Below, piece after piece: positions 1-7,928 of a stretch of DNA of 64,000 nt. The notes beneath the pieces are model-generated. The model was not told the DNA's origin and searched no databases. It saw nothing but the letters and a program-made list of their open reading frames with translations. Position 1 is the first letter of the stretch, and each line of letters opens with the position of its first letter. The stretch is from Acidimicrobilacustris europaeus (GTDB lineage Bacteria; Actinomycetota; Acidimicrobiia; Acidimicrobiales; Acidimicrobilacustridaceae). The stretch spans positions 2,170,001 through 2,234,000 of the forward strand of contig OZ239146.1 in assembly GCA_965194515.1 (NCBI GenBank), written 5' to 3'. A program made the translations under genes and the position numbers.

Positions 1-89
1 GATGAAGACAATTGGGGAATCAGGCGCTCAAATGCAGCCACCAATTCCGGGGTGACTTCTACGGCCTCAATGATCTGCACGTTCGCCAT
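1..89 (-). CDS. N-terminal fragment of a probable GNAT N-acetyltransferase
   Basis: The gene runs off the left edge of the window. The 29 visible codons read MANVQIIEAVEVTPELVAAF and then ERLIPQLSS. This opening, with an 'LxxAFxRLIPQLS' segment, is typical of small GNAT-family acetyltransferases. The catalytic acetyl-CoA site lies outside the window, so the family call is an inference from the N-terminus alone. The ATG is supported by a TACGCT -10 box at 96-101, six bases upstream, which indicates a leaderless transcript. The gene is divergent from the PAC2 gene with only 33 bases between their starts. Confidence 0.55.
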   Translation of the reverse strand, partial: MANVQIIEAVEVTPELVAAFERLIPQLSS

Positions 90-95
90 CGGACC

Positions 96-101
96 AGCGT
101 A
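96..101 (-). promoter_or_regulatory. -10 box, leaderless start of the GNAT fragment
   Basis: TACGCT fits TANNNT and ends 6 nt before the ATG at 89. That places the transcription start at or next to the start codon. Confidence 0.45.
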
Positions 102-109
102 GACACCGG

Positions 110-115
110 TACCCT
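110..115 (+). promoter_or_regulatory. -10 box, leaderless start of the PAC2 gene
   Basis: TACCCT ends 7 nt before the ATG at 123. It is the reason for preferring that ATG over the in-frame ATG at 12, which lies inside the divergent gene. Confidence 0.5.
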
Positions 116-122
116 TCTGCGA

Positions 123-992
123 ATGCCGGAGACCTCAGGCCACTCGCTTCCCCACCTTCGCTGGACGCAGCCCGCCGATGTCACGGGCCCTGTTCTCCTC
201 GTTGCCTTCGGCGGCTGGAACGATGCGGGCGACTCGGCAACCACGGCAATTGAGTACTTGGCTGAGCAATGGGGGGCGACCACGTTCGCCGACATTGACC
301 CCGAGGTCTTCTACGACTTCACCGTCACTCGTCCCGAGGTTCGTGTCGATTTCGATGGGATTCGCCGCATCGATTGGCCGAAGAACGAATTCCGGTCGGC
401 GCACGCGACTCCTCACAATGTCGATGTCATTTTGCTCTCAGGCACCGAACCTCAGTTGAAGTGGCGCACATTCTGCGAGCACGTCATCGGCGTCGCTGTT
501 GCCACGAACGCTCGCATGGTCGTCACGTTTGGTGCACTACTCGCTGAAGTGCCGCATTCACGACCGGTGTCAGTCTTCGGCGCGACCTACGACGAAGCGA
601 GCACCGAAGCGCTTGATCTCCTCCCATCGCGTTACGAAGGACCAACCGGCATCACCGGCGTATTGCACAACGCGTGTAGCGAAGCCGGTATTCGTTCTGC
701 CGCGTTGTGGGCAGCAGTTCCTACCTATGTGCCGTCCTCGCCATCACCAAAAGCGGCGCTTGCGCTCATCGATCGCGCCGCCCGACTGCTTGAAGTCACC
801 ATCGATACAACGGAACTGAAGTTCGCAACCGATGCCTATGAACACCAGGTGTCAATGCTTGTTGCCGAGGATGACGAAACCACCGAGTACGTCGCGCATC
901 TCGAACAACGCTACGACGAGGAACCCGACCGATTCACCGACAGCGAAAGTCTTGTCGATGAGGTCGAGCGTTTCCTTCGCGATCAGGACTAA
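123..992 (+). CDS. PAC2 family protein
   Basis: A 289-residue protein of the PAC2 (proteasome assembly chaperone 2) superfamily common in Actinobacteria. Diagnostic segments are VLLVAFGGWNDAGDSA near the N-terminus, the central 'VILLSGTEPQLKW' and 'TFGALLAEVPHSRPV' blocks, and 'GPTGITGVL' in the second half. The acidic C-terminus resembles other actinobacterial members. The biochemical role in bacteria is not established; a chaperone-like or ligase-associated role is only inferred from the archaeal and eukaryotic relatives. The frame is open back to 12, but the leaderless -10 box and the divergent gene favour the start at 123. It converges with the NUDIX gene, with 3 bases between the stops. 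Confidence 0.8.
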   Translation: MPETSGHSLPHLRWTQPADVTGPVLLVAFGGWNDAGDSATTAIEYLAEQWGATTFADIDPEVFYDFTVTRPEVRVDFDGIRRIDWPKNEFRSAHATPHNVDVILLSGTEPQLKWRTFCEHVIGVAVATNARMVVTFGALLAEVPHSRPVSVFGATYDEASTEALDLLPSRYEGPTGITGVLHNACSEAGIRSAALWAAVPTYVPSSPSPKAALALIDRAARLLEVTIDTTELKFATDAYEHQVSMLVAEDDETTEYVAHLEQRYDEEPDRFTDSESLVDEVERFLRDQD

Positions 993-995
993 GCG

Positions 996-1700
996 CTAGT
1001 CCTGATCGGTGAGATCAACCACGAGATGATCTCCTTGCCATACCGGCGTACGGGGATGATCGAAGTGAACATCGACGTTTGCGCCGCTGAATGCATGCGC
1101 AGCAAGCGGTCCCCAAAGATCTTGGCCAACGGCCATGTCGGGCAACGCATCGAGCGGGAAAAATCCGACATCTCGAGTTTCAAGCGGATGCGCTTTGAGC
1201 GAACCACCGGTTGCTCGGCAATGAAACACGAGCGAGTAAAGCGGGACGCTGGTGAAGCGTCGCTGCAAGCCGTCGTAGACCGCGAGCAACTGCACAACTT
1301 CGCAATCGATGCCCGTTTCTTCGCTGACTTCTTTCACGGCAACTTCAGCGGGCGAGTATCCGATGTCGGCCCAACCAGTTGGGTACAACCAGACACCTGA
1401 ATCGGAACGTTGCACAAGAAGAATTTCGTCCTTCTCATTTTGAACAATCGCGCCAACAGCGACCTTCGGGGTTTGATATCCCGGCACACCCACACCCACC
1501 GACTTCATCCACTCGTGGACAAGATCATCGGGGTCGTAGGAACTTCCAGCAGCAACGCGCATGTCTGCAGCAACGGCGAGTACTTCTTCAAACCGTTCTT
1601 GTTCGTACAGGCTCTGCGTGAATCCCAAGCCCGTGCGGGCAATGCCTGCCAGCGCTTCACTCCAGCGAACAAGGTCCTGCGGGGTTACGGGATCAGCCAT
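996..1700 (-). CDS. NUDIX hydrolase with NUDIX_N domain
   Basis: A 234-residue protein with two parts. Residues 1-70 form a helical N-terminal region like the Nudix_hydro_N domain (VRWSEALAGIARTGLGFTQ). The NUDIX fold follows, with the box GYSPAEVAVKEVSEETGI around residues 120-137. The first half of the box is degenerate against the GX5E consensus, but REUXEEXGU (here KEVSEETGI) is intact, which is usual for this subfamily. It likely hydrolyses a nucleoside-diphosphate derivative such as an ADP-sugar; the exact substrate cannot be read. The ATG lies 6 nt after a TAGCGT box, so the mRNA is probably leaderless. glnD ends 22 bases upstream. Confidence 0.85.
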   Translation of the reverse strand: MADPVTPQDLVRWSEALAGIARTGLGFTQSLYEQERFEEVLAVAADMRVAAGSSYDPDDLVHEWMKSVGVGVPGYQTPKVAVGAIVQNEKDEILLVQRSDSGVWLYPTGWADIGYSPAEVAVKEVSEETGIDCEVVQLLAVYDGLQRRFTSVPLYSLVFHCRATGGSLKAHPLETRDVGFFPLDALPDMAVGQDLWGPLAAHAFSGANVDVHFDHPRTPVWQGDHLVVDLTDQD

Positions 1701-1706
1701 AGCCGC

Positions 1707-1712
1707 ACGCTA
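1707..1712 (-). promoter_or_regulatory. -10 box, leaderless start of the NUDIX gene
   Basis: TAGCGT ends 6 nt before the ATG at 1700. Confidence 0.45.
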
Positions 1713-1722
1713 TCGGCCCCGT

Positions 1723-4029
1723 TCAGTTGCTGGAAGCCCCTTCCAATGAATACAGCAACGAACGACGGATCTCGCCCAAGTAGTCGTGATCGGTGATCTT
1801 TCGACCCTCGGAATCACGCACGTAGAACGAGTCGACTGCGTCAGTGCCAATGGTCTGAATCTTGGCCGAGGTGATGTCGAGATCGAGCTCGTGAAGCGCA
1901 CGGGTGATTCGCCACAAGACACCCACGCCGTCTGGGGCACGAACCTCGAGCACCGTTGCCTCGTGCGACAAACCGTTATCGACGATGACCTCGGGATGAG
2001 TGACGAGCCCGGGAAGGCGACGAGGACGGCGATAAGTCTTTGACCGCTCTTCCAGACGAGCAGCAAGTGCAAGGCGACCGTCGAGCGCCTTTTCGAGATC
2101 ACGAATCACTCGATCCCAAGGAATCTCTGAATCGAAATTGCTCTGAACGCGGAACTGTTCCAGCGCCATCTGGTTCTCGGCCGAGTGGGCTGCCGCTTCG
2201 AGAACGGTGAGGCCATTGAGCGACAACACGCCTGCAACCCGAGAGAACAGGCCAGGACGGTCGGGGCTGATCACCACGATCTGATCGTCCACTGCTTCGA
2301 TGATGCGACGACGTTGGGCGAGCAGGTCGCGCTGATGCGAGGTCGGAAAACCCGAGTCCGTCGCGTCAGCGACGGAGCCACCCGAAAGCACGTGTCCAAC
2401 TCGGTCGACGAGCACGCCGACAAGTTCCGCTTTCCACGAGCCCCATGCCGCTGTCCCAGTCGCGAGTGAGTCGGCTTCTGTGAGCGCATCAAGAAGTCGC
2501 AGACATGTGAGGGTTCCGACCGACTCAGCGACAAACGAAATGGTTCCGTCATCAGAAAGATCACGTCGTGTCGCTGTGTCGGGCAACAACAGATGATGAC
2601 GACACATCTGCTGAAGGATGAGCGTGTCACCTTCGTCGAAACCCATCCGTGGAGCGATCTCGGCAATGAGTTCGACACCAACATCGGTGTGGTCACCAGG
2701 CCGGCCTTTGCCGATGTCATGCAACAGAGTGCCGACGACCAAAAGGTCTGGGCGATCGACGCGATCAACCAACGCCGCGGAATTTGCCGCCGCTTCACAG
2801 AGGTGACGGTCAATTGTGAAGCGGTGGTAGGCGTTGCGTTGCGGGCGGCACCGGATGACAGACCATTCAGGAAAAATCGGTTCCCAGAGCCCGCGCTGAT
2901 CAAGCGTCTCGACGACCTGAACCGCTGGTCGACCGGCGAGGAAGAGTTCAACGAACAGACGACGAGCTTCCTCTGACCATGGAGTCGTTAATGGCTTTGA
3001 TTCCGCCAAGCGATCAAGCGTGGTTCGCTCAATACGCGCATCGTTGCGAGCAGCGGTAACAGCAACGCGCAGGACAAGATACGGATCATTTGCGGGTTCG
3101 GCACCAGCCGCAAGAGCAACTGAACCGTCGCGAACAATTACTCCGACGAGCGCTTTTTCGTCGCGATGCAACTTGCGGCGGGTTGGACCGTCAAGAGATG
3201 AACGCACCCGGAACCAGAGTTCATCGCTCACCCACGCAATGGTTCGAGCGGCGGTGGAGAGCGCCCGCATGAAAACGTCGGCGTCGTCGAAACCAAGCGC
3301 AGCCGAAACTGCATCTTGTTCTTCAAGAAGAAGAACATCTGAATGCCGCCCGGTTCGTCGTTGCAACTCAACCCGAGCCGATAACACCACCTCGTAGGCC
3401 TCGATGATCGTCTCATGATCACCGGGAAGAAGAGACATTCCCGCACGCTCTGCCCATGTGATCGCATGGACATCGCGCAAACCACCGCGACCATTTTTCA
3501 GATCTGGTTCGAGGAGGAACGCGACCTCTCCGGATTCTTCGTGCCGAGAACGAACACGTACATCCATTTCGTCCAACCAGCGCTTTGACCGCTTCCGCCA
3601 AAGTTCGTCGCCTTTGACAGCGAGTTCCTCAGCCAGTTTCGGATCGCCAGCAATATGACGTGTCGAGAGAATTGCCGTCGCAGTATCGAGATCATCCGAT
3701 GCCAACGCAAGCGTTTCTTTCACTGTCCGAACCGCGTGACCCAGCTTTATGCCTTCATCCCAAATCGGATACCAGATCGATTCGGCGAGGGCACTTACCG
3801 GAGTCTTCGGCTCGTACAGCAAATACACATCGATGTCGCTGCCCGGAGATAACTCCGACCGGCCATACCCGCCAACCGCGACGAGTGCGGCTCCAGTCGC
3901 GGGACCACCGGCGTTCTCCCAAAGTTGCTGAAGCCAGAGGTCAACTTTTTCGGAAAGTAAACCGCAAAAGGCCGCACCTCGACGGCTGGTGTCCTGAAGT
4001 AACACCAGCCGATCGAGTTGCGGAGTCAT
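1723..4029 (-). CDS. glnD: [protein-PII] uridylyl/adenylyltransferase GlnD
   Basis: GlnD modifies the T-loop tyrosine of the PII protein in response to glutamine; in studied actinobacteria it adenylylates. The 768 residues contain, in order, a nucleotidyltransferase domain with GGYGRSELSPGSDIDVYLL (about 50-70), a GlnD linker, an HD domain (VGTLLHDIGKGRPGDHTDVG, about 430-450) that removes the modification, and two C-terminal ACT domains that start near 'VVISPDRPGLFSRVAGVLS' and 'VRAPDGVGVLWRITRALH'. All key metal-binding Asp and His residues are present. It is the last gene of amtB-glnB-glnD, 27 bases after glnB, which is the usual actinobacterial order. Confidence 0.95.
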   Translation of the reverse strand: MTPQLDRLVLLQDTSRRGAAFCGLLSEKVDLWLQQLWENAGGPATGAALVAVGGYGRSELSPGSDIDVYLLYEPKTPVSALAESIWYPIWDEGIKLGHAVRTVKETLALASDDLDTATAILSTRHIAGDPKLAEELAVKGDELWRKRSKRWLDEMDVRVRSRHEESGEVAFLLEPDLKNGRGGLRDVHAITWAERAGMSLLPGDHETIIEAYEVVLSARVELQRRTGRHSDVLLLEEQDAVSAALGFDDADVFMRALSTAARTIAWVSDELWFRVRSSLDGPTRRKLHRDEKALVGVIVRDGSVALAAGAEPANDPYLVLRVAVTAARNDARIERTTLDRLAESKPLTTPWSEEARRLFVELFLAGRPAVQVVETLDQRGLWEPIFPEWSVIRCRPQRNAYHRFTIDRHLCEAAANSAALVDRVDRPDLLVVGTLLHDIGKGRPGDHTDVGVELIAEIAPRMGFDEGDTLILQQMCRHHLLLPDTATRRDLSDDGTISFVAESVGTLTCLRLLDALTEADSLATGTAAWGSWKAELVGVLVDRVGHVLSGGSVADATDSGFPTSHQRDLLAQRRRIIEAVDDQIVVISPDRPGLFSRVAGVLSLNGLTVLEAAAHSAENQMALEQFRVQSNFDSEIPWDRVIRDLEKALDGRLALAARLEERSKTYRRPRRLPGLVTHPEVIVDNGLSHEATVLEVRAPDGVGVLWRITRALHELDLDITSAKIQTIGTDAVDSFYVRDSEGRKITDHDYLGEIRRSLLYSLEGASSN

Positions 4030-4056
4030 AGATGGATGAACAGGTGCGACGCGGAA

Positions 4057-4395
4057 TCAGACCGCTTCGTCACCCAGTTCCCCAGTACGAATTCGGATGA
4101 TTTTCTCGACCGGTGAAATCCAGACTTTGCCGTCGCCGATCTTTCCGGTTCGAGCTGCTTCAACGATCACGTCGGCCACCTGATCGGCGATCTCGTCAGG
4201 CACAACCGTCTCGATCTTGACCTTTGGAAGCAAATCGACGACGTACTCCGCGCCGCGGTAAATCTCTGTCTTTCCACCCTGGCGGCCAAATCCCTTGACC
4301 TCGTCGACGGTCATGCCGTGAAGGCCGGCGGCCTTCAGCGCATCTTTCACATCGTCGACTTTGTGGGGCTTGATGATTGCAGTCACAAGCTTCAT
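4057..4395 (-). CDS. glnB: PII nitrogen regulatory protein
   Basis: A 112-residue PII protein (GlnB/GlnK type). It senses ATP/ADP and 2-oxoglutarate and controls the adjacent AmtB channel and other partners. The T-loop contains KTEIYRGAEY; counting from MKLVTAI, the modifiable tyrosine is Tyr51. The C-terminal signature GKIGDGKVWISPVE is intact. The first ATG matches the family N-terminus. An upstream in-frame GTG at 4404 is 5 nt from an AAAGGG ribosome-binding site, so a form three residues longer is possible. It sits between amtB and glnD, so it would be called GlnK in species that reserve GlnB for unlinked genes. Confidence 0.93.
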   Translation of the reverse strand: MKLVTAIIKPHKVDDVKDALKAAGLHGMTVDEVKGFGRQGGKTEIYRGAEYVVDLLPKVKIETVVPDEIADQVADVIVEAARTGKIGDGKVWISPVEKIIRIRTGELGDEAV

Positions 4396-4473
4396 ATCAG
4401 GCACCGTAGCCCTTTCGTTCGTGAGTTCCGCAGATGACGGAACGAGTCGTTCACTTGTCGTTCAGTTGAAGAA

Positions 4474-5745
4474 TTAGATGCGGTCCATGCTTCCGGTGCT
4501 ACCGAAGCTGTAGGCCGTTTCCGCATGCTGGCTGTAATCGAGGCCTTCATTCTCCTCTTCTTCGGTGACCCGCATGCCGATCGTCTTATCGATCGCCTTG
4601 GCGATGATGAACGAAACAACGAACGAGAAGACCATGGTCGCAGCCGATGCGACGAACTGGAACCACAGCAACTTGGCATCTCCGCCCGTGAAGAGTCCTT
4701 CGTTCTCAACAATGGGGTTGATTGCCGCGTCAGCAAAGAATCCAAGCAGGAGTGCACCAACAAGCCCGCCAACCAGGTGGACACCGACGACATCGAGGCT
4801 GTCGTCGTAACCGAACTTGAACTTGAGTTGAATCGCGAGCAGACAAAGCACACCAGCGAGGAAGCCGATGATGATCGGGGCCATTCCGCCAACAAACCCT
4901 GCACATGGTGTGATGGCCACAAGTCCTGCAACGGCACCTGAGGCAGCGCCGAGTGTGGTGGCTTTGCCGTCCTTAATGCGCTCAAACAACAACCAGCCGA
5001 GCATTCCCGCAGATGCTGCGAGAAAGGTGTTCATGAGTGCAGTTGCAGCAATGCCATTCGCTCCGAGTGCGGAGCCAGCGTTGAAGCCAAACCAGCCGAA
5101 CCACAGAATGCCGGTTCCCAAAAGGGTGAAGGGAAGGTTGTGAGGGTGCATTCCTTCACGCGGCCATCCCTTGCGCTTGCCGAGAACGATGATCACTGCG
5201 AGTGCTGCCGCACCGGCATTGATGTGCACAACCGCACCACCGGCGAAGTCGAGGGCACCGAGCTTGGCCAGCCAGCCGCCAGCGAAGACCCAGTGCGCCA
5301 CGGGGGCGTAGACAAGGACGAGCCACAGAGCGATGAAGATGCCGTAGGCCTTGAACTTGAATCGGTCAGCAGTCGCTCCGGTGATAAGCGCCGGAGTGAT
5401 GACAGCGAATGTCATTTGGTAAGCGCAGAACAACACGAATGGGATGGAGAGAGCAAACGCCTCATCCCCTGTCGTTGCATTGATGTTGCGCATCCATGCG
5501 AAGTCGAGGTTGCCGATAAAGCCCCCGTCACCGAAGTTACCGAACGCCAAAGAGAAGGCGATGGTCACCCAGATAATGGCCATGAGGCCCATCGCAAAGA
5601 AGTTCTGCATGAGCATGCCCAGAACATTCTTGGCCCGAACCATACCGCCATAGAAAAACGCCAAACCTGGCGTCATGAACAACACTAAGCCGGTCGCAAT
5701 CAGCATCCACGCTGTGTCACCGGTATTGATCTCTGTAGCAATCAC
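4474..5745 (-). CDS. amtB: Ammonium transporter AmtB
   Basis: A 423-residue, 11-segment ammonium channel of the inner membrane. Signature blocks are TPGLAFFYGGMVRAKNVLGM, 'GGWLAKLGALDFAGGAVVHI' and 'GVHLVGGLVGALLLGFF'. The conserved His residues of the pore are in the second and third of these. The frame is open far upstream, to 5937, but the GTG at 5745 has an AAGGGA site 6-7 nt upstream and starts the natural extracellular N-terminus VIATEINTGDTAWML. The gene leads the amtB-glnB-glnD operon. A GlnR-like box at 5813-5850 implies induction under nitrogen limitation. Confidence 0.94.
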   Translation of the reverse strand: MIATEINTGDTAWMLIATGLVLFMTPGLAFFYGGMVRAKNVLGMLMQNFFAMGLMAIIWVTIAFSLAFGNFGDGGFIGNLDFAWMRNINATTGDEAFALSIPFVLFCAYQMTFAVITPALITGATADRFKFKAYGIFIALWLVLVYAPVAHWVFAGGWLAKLGALDFAGGAVVHINAGAAALAVIIVLGKRKGWPREGMHPHNLPFTLLGTGILWFGWFGFNAGSALGANGIAATALMNTFLAASAGMLGWLLFERIKDGKATTLGAASGAVAGLVAITPCAGFVGGMAPIIIGFLAGVLCLLAIQLKFKFGYDDSLDVVGVHLVGGLVGALLLGFFADAAINPIVENEGLFTGGDAKLLWFQFVASAATMVFSFVVSFIIAKAIDKTIGMRVTEEEENEGLDYSQHAETAYSFGSTGSMDRI

Positions 5746-5812
5746 CGCTGTTCCCTTCGCTGCTCGTTCACGCCAGATCGGCGTAAGGTCTGCGAAAGGA
5801 TGCCTACAGGTT

Positions 5813-5850
5813 GTTTCGAATCGATTCCCTAATTGTTTCGAGTTTGTGAA
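5813..5850 (-). promoter_or_regulatory. Candidate GlnR operator upstream of amtB
   Basis: Read on the minus strand, this is TTCAC-n6-GAAAC-n6-GGAAT-n6-GAAAC. It matches the actinobacterial GlnR layout GTNAC-n6-GAAAC repeated with 11-bp spacing: both b-sites (GAAAC) are perfect and the a-sites are partial. It lies 68-105 bases before the amtB GTG, a suitable position for activation. The glnR gene itself is not in the window. Confidence 0.6.
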
Positions 5851-5876
5851 TCGTGACTTCTCGGGATCTGACGCAT

Positions 5877-6374
5877 TTATTGCTGGCCAGCGGCCCGGCG
5901 TCGAGCCAAGAACACATGGGCTTTCGCGGCGCCCCACACCAGGCCGGTTTCCTGCAGGGACGGATCAAGATCCCCGAACGAACCCGGAATCAGGTCGTAG
6001 ATGTCGTCAGGGAACATCGCTACTGCCGATTCATCTCGGCGCACCGGGGGAACCCCTATTTCGCGTAAGACCTCGGTCGGGAACCGCACGGCCCCACGAA
6101 CAATCTCAAGCGGTCCAACTCGTTGGTCGTCGATATCCATGGAGAGGAGCGTGCGAACTTTCGGTCCGATCTCCGCCGCTGCCACCGCTCCAGCCTCTGC
6201 GGCTTGCTGACGAAGTTTCCCCGTTACGAGCTGTCCTTGCCGATCACAAACTGACGTCACTGATCGCTCAACCCATGGGCCAACCGATGCAGCAATTCCA
6301 TCGGCGAGCGCGGCCGCATAACCGGCGAGTGCTTCAAGGTCGGCGGCCGATGGCCCGGTTGGAGCCTCGCTCAT
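5877..6374 (-). CDS. Conserved hypothetical protein
   Basis: A 165-residue soluble protein that I do not recognise. The first 90 residues are alanine-rich and probably helical (DLEALAGYAAALADGIAASV, then 'KLRQQAAEAGAVAAAEIGPKV'). The second half has a 'GPLEIVRGAVRFPTEVLREIGVPPVRRDE' block and ends in basic residues. There is no signal peptide or membrane segment. The start overlaps the end of larE by 4 bases (ATGA), so it is translationally coupled and the third gene of hemQ-larE-hypothetical. The coupling suggests a shared process, but no function can be inferred safely. Confidence 0.75.
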   Translation of the reverse strand: MSEAPTGPSAADLEALAGYAAALADGIAASVGPWVERSVTSVCDRQGQLVTGKLRQQAAEAGAVAAAEIGPKVRTLLSMDIDDQRVGPLEIVRGAVRFPTEVLREIGVPPVRRDESAVAMFPDDIYDLIPGSFGDLDPSLQETGLVWGAAKAHVFLARRRAAGQQ

Positions 6375-7195
6375 GACTCAAGCGCGGCGTTGAGATTGCC
6401 CGATCGCAAACCTTCAAGGTCGAGCGTGATGTAGCGATAACCGCATGCAGTGACAGCTTCCACCACTTCGGCGCGACGTTGGATAAGCGCGTCAATTGTT
6501 GAAAGCGGAACCTCGATACGAGCAGTGTCGTCGTAATGACGAACACGCAGTTCTCGGAAACCAAGCTCATGCAACGCTGCTTCTGCGCGCTCAACTCGAG
6601 ATAACACCGAAACCGTTACCGCAGTTCCGTAAGGAACTCGAGATGACAAGCATGCAGCTGCCGGCTTGTCCCAGGTTCGAAGACCAAGCCGATGTGATGC
6701 GTCGCGAACCATCTGTTTGGTAAATCCAGAGTCGACCAGCGGGAATTGTGCGCCGCGCTCAGAAGCTGCGCGCTGACCTGGGCGATGGTCATCAAGGTCA
6801 TCAAGGTTCACACCGAGAACCGCAACCGCTCCCTGATCGGCAGCAATCGGCTCAACCACGTCCATAAGTGCTGTTTTGCAATGGAAACAACGGTCGAAAT
6901 CATTGCGTTGATAATCAATGCTCTCAAGTTCTGTGGTTTCCAACTCAATCCAGGTAAGCCCCCACTCCGCAGCAAGCGCACGACAATCGTCATACTCACT
7001 TGTTGCAAGCGATGGAGAAACTGCCGTCAATACGGTGCATCGATCGCGGCCAAGCGTTTGGTTTGCCACGTAGGCAAGAAACGCTGAATCAGCACCGCCA
7101 CTAAATGCAACAACAACTGATTCGAGTTCGCGAAGTTCCTCACGCAATCGATCAAGCGCAACATCAATTTCGTCGCCTCGCTCAATTGCGGTCAT
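6371..7195 (-). CDS. larE: LarE-type ATP-dependent sulfurtransferase
   Basis: A 274-residue PP-loop enzyme of the LarE family. LarE adenylates a carboxylate of pyridinium dicarboxylate mononucleotide and adds sulfur during synthesis of the nickel-pincer cofactor. The PP-loop is VVVAFSGGADSAFLAYVA near residue 28. It has a CFHC motif and a separate conserved cysteine in PAAACLSSRVPYGT, giving the three-cysteine form. larB and larC are not in the window, so the cofactor role is by family only. The ATG at 7195 was chosen because the frame upstream lies inside hemQ. hemQ ends 7 bases upstream. Confidence 0.85.
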   Translation of the reverse strand: MTAIERGDEIDVALDRLREELRELESVVVAFSGGADSAFLAYVANQTLGRDRCTVLTAVSPSLATSEYDDCRALAAEWGLTWIELETTELESIDYQRNDFDRCFHCKTALMDVVEPIAADQGAVAVLGVNLDDLDDHRPGQRAASERGAQFPLVDSGFTKQMVRDASHRLGLRTWDKPAAACLSSRVPYGTAVTVSVLSRVERAEAALHELGFRELRVRHYDDTARIEVPLSTIDALIQRRAEVVEAVTACGYRYITLDLEGLRSGNLNAALES

Positions 7196-7202
7196 CGAAA
7201 AA

Positions 7203-7886
7203 TCAGTCAATGCCGAGTTGCGAAAGAACTTCTTCAACTGGTGCGACCATGCCCGTGTAGAACGGACCGAATTCGGCGTATAACGCAGACGCTGTGTCGA
7301 AGCGCATTGTGTAGACAACTTCTTTGAGGTCGTCGGGAGCGGTTGCAAACAGCGTGACGCCCCACTCGTAATCATCGAGACCAGTTGAACCAGTCACAAC
7401 CTGAATCACTCGGCCAGCAAAGTTTCGGCCTGACGCGCCGTGCTCGTACATGAGCTCCTTGCGATCGTCGTAGGGAAGCGTGAACCAGTTGTGCGCATCG
7501 CCGCGTTGTTTCGACATTGGATAGAAACACCATGCCGGCTTGTCCTCAGGGGGAAGCACCGGTGTAAGCCGCGCTGATCGTTGCGGTTCAGGAACGCCCT
7601 GGGCGTATTCCGAAAGCTCGGTGAGCGAAACGTAGGAATCAACGATCTCGAGGCCGGCGTTCTGCAGTGCAGCCTGAAGTCGGCGGATACGCCACATGTC
7701 ATAGCCAAGAGCCATAAAGGCAAGGTCGGCCTTATGGCCGAGAATTCCGATGGTGACGACCTGGTCGCCCTCGGCTTGGGCTTTCTGCACCGCAGTCGTG
7801 ATGGCTTCAGCGTCGGCTAACGGCGTCACCTTGCAGAAGAGGTGGATGACGGCCATGCCGATCTTGGGGGAAACAGTCTCAGTCAC
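7203..7886 (-). CDS. hemQ: Coproheme decarboxylase HemQ/ChdC
   Basis: A 227-residue member of the chlorite-dismutase-like family. It makes haem from coproheme with hydrogen peroxide, the last step of the coproporphyrin-dependent pathway of Actinobacteria and Firmicutes. Recognisable blocks are WCFYPMSKQRGDAHNWF, which holds the reactive tyrosine, 'PYDDRKELMYEHGASGR' and 'GSTGLDDYEWGVTLFA'. No other haem gene lies nearby. The GTG start is 7 nt after a TAGACT -10 box at 7894-7899, so the mRNA is probably leaderless. It leads a three-gene unit with larE and the hypothetical protein. Confidence 0.93.
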   Translation of the reverse strand: MTETVSPKIGMAVIHLFCKVTPLADAEAITTAVQKAQAEGDQVVTIGILGHKADLAFMALGYDMWRIRRLQAALQNAGLEIVDSYVSLTELSEYAQGVPEPQRSARLTPVLPPEDKPAWCFYPMSKQRGDAHNWFTLPYDDRKELMYEHGASGRNFAGRVIQVVTGSTGLDDYEWGVTLFATAPDDLKEVVYTMRFDTASALYAEFGPFYTGMVAPVEEVLSQLGID

Positions 7887-7893
7887 GACAGCG

Positions 7894-7899
7894 AGTCTA
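7894..7899 (-). promoter_or_regulatory. -10 box, leaderless start of hemQ
   Basis: TAGACT ends 7 nt before the GTG at 7886. Confidence 0.5.
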
Positions 7900-7928
7900 C
7901 GGCCTGTCCGCAGACCTCGGTCAGGGCG

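Noticed and set aside
12..122. N-terminal extension of the PAC2 protein from the ATG at 12
   Set aside because: This stretch codes for the start of a divergent gene on the other strand, and the -10 box at 110-115 would lie inside the coding region.
5746..5937. N-terminal extension of AmtB to 5937
   Set aside because: It would add a non-membrane segment unlike any AmtB and would cover the GlnR-like operator; the GTG at 5745 has a good ribosome site.
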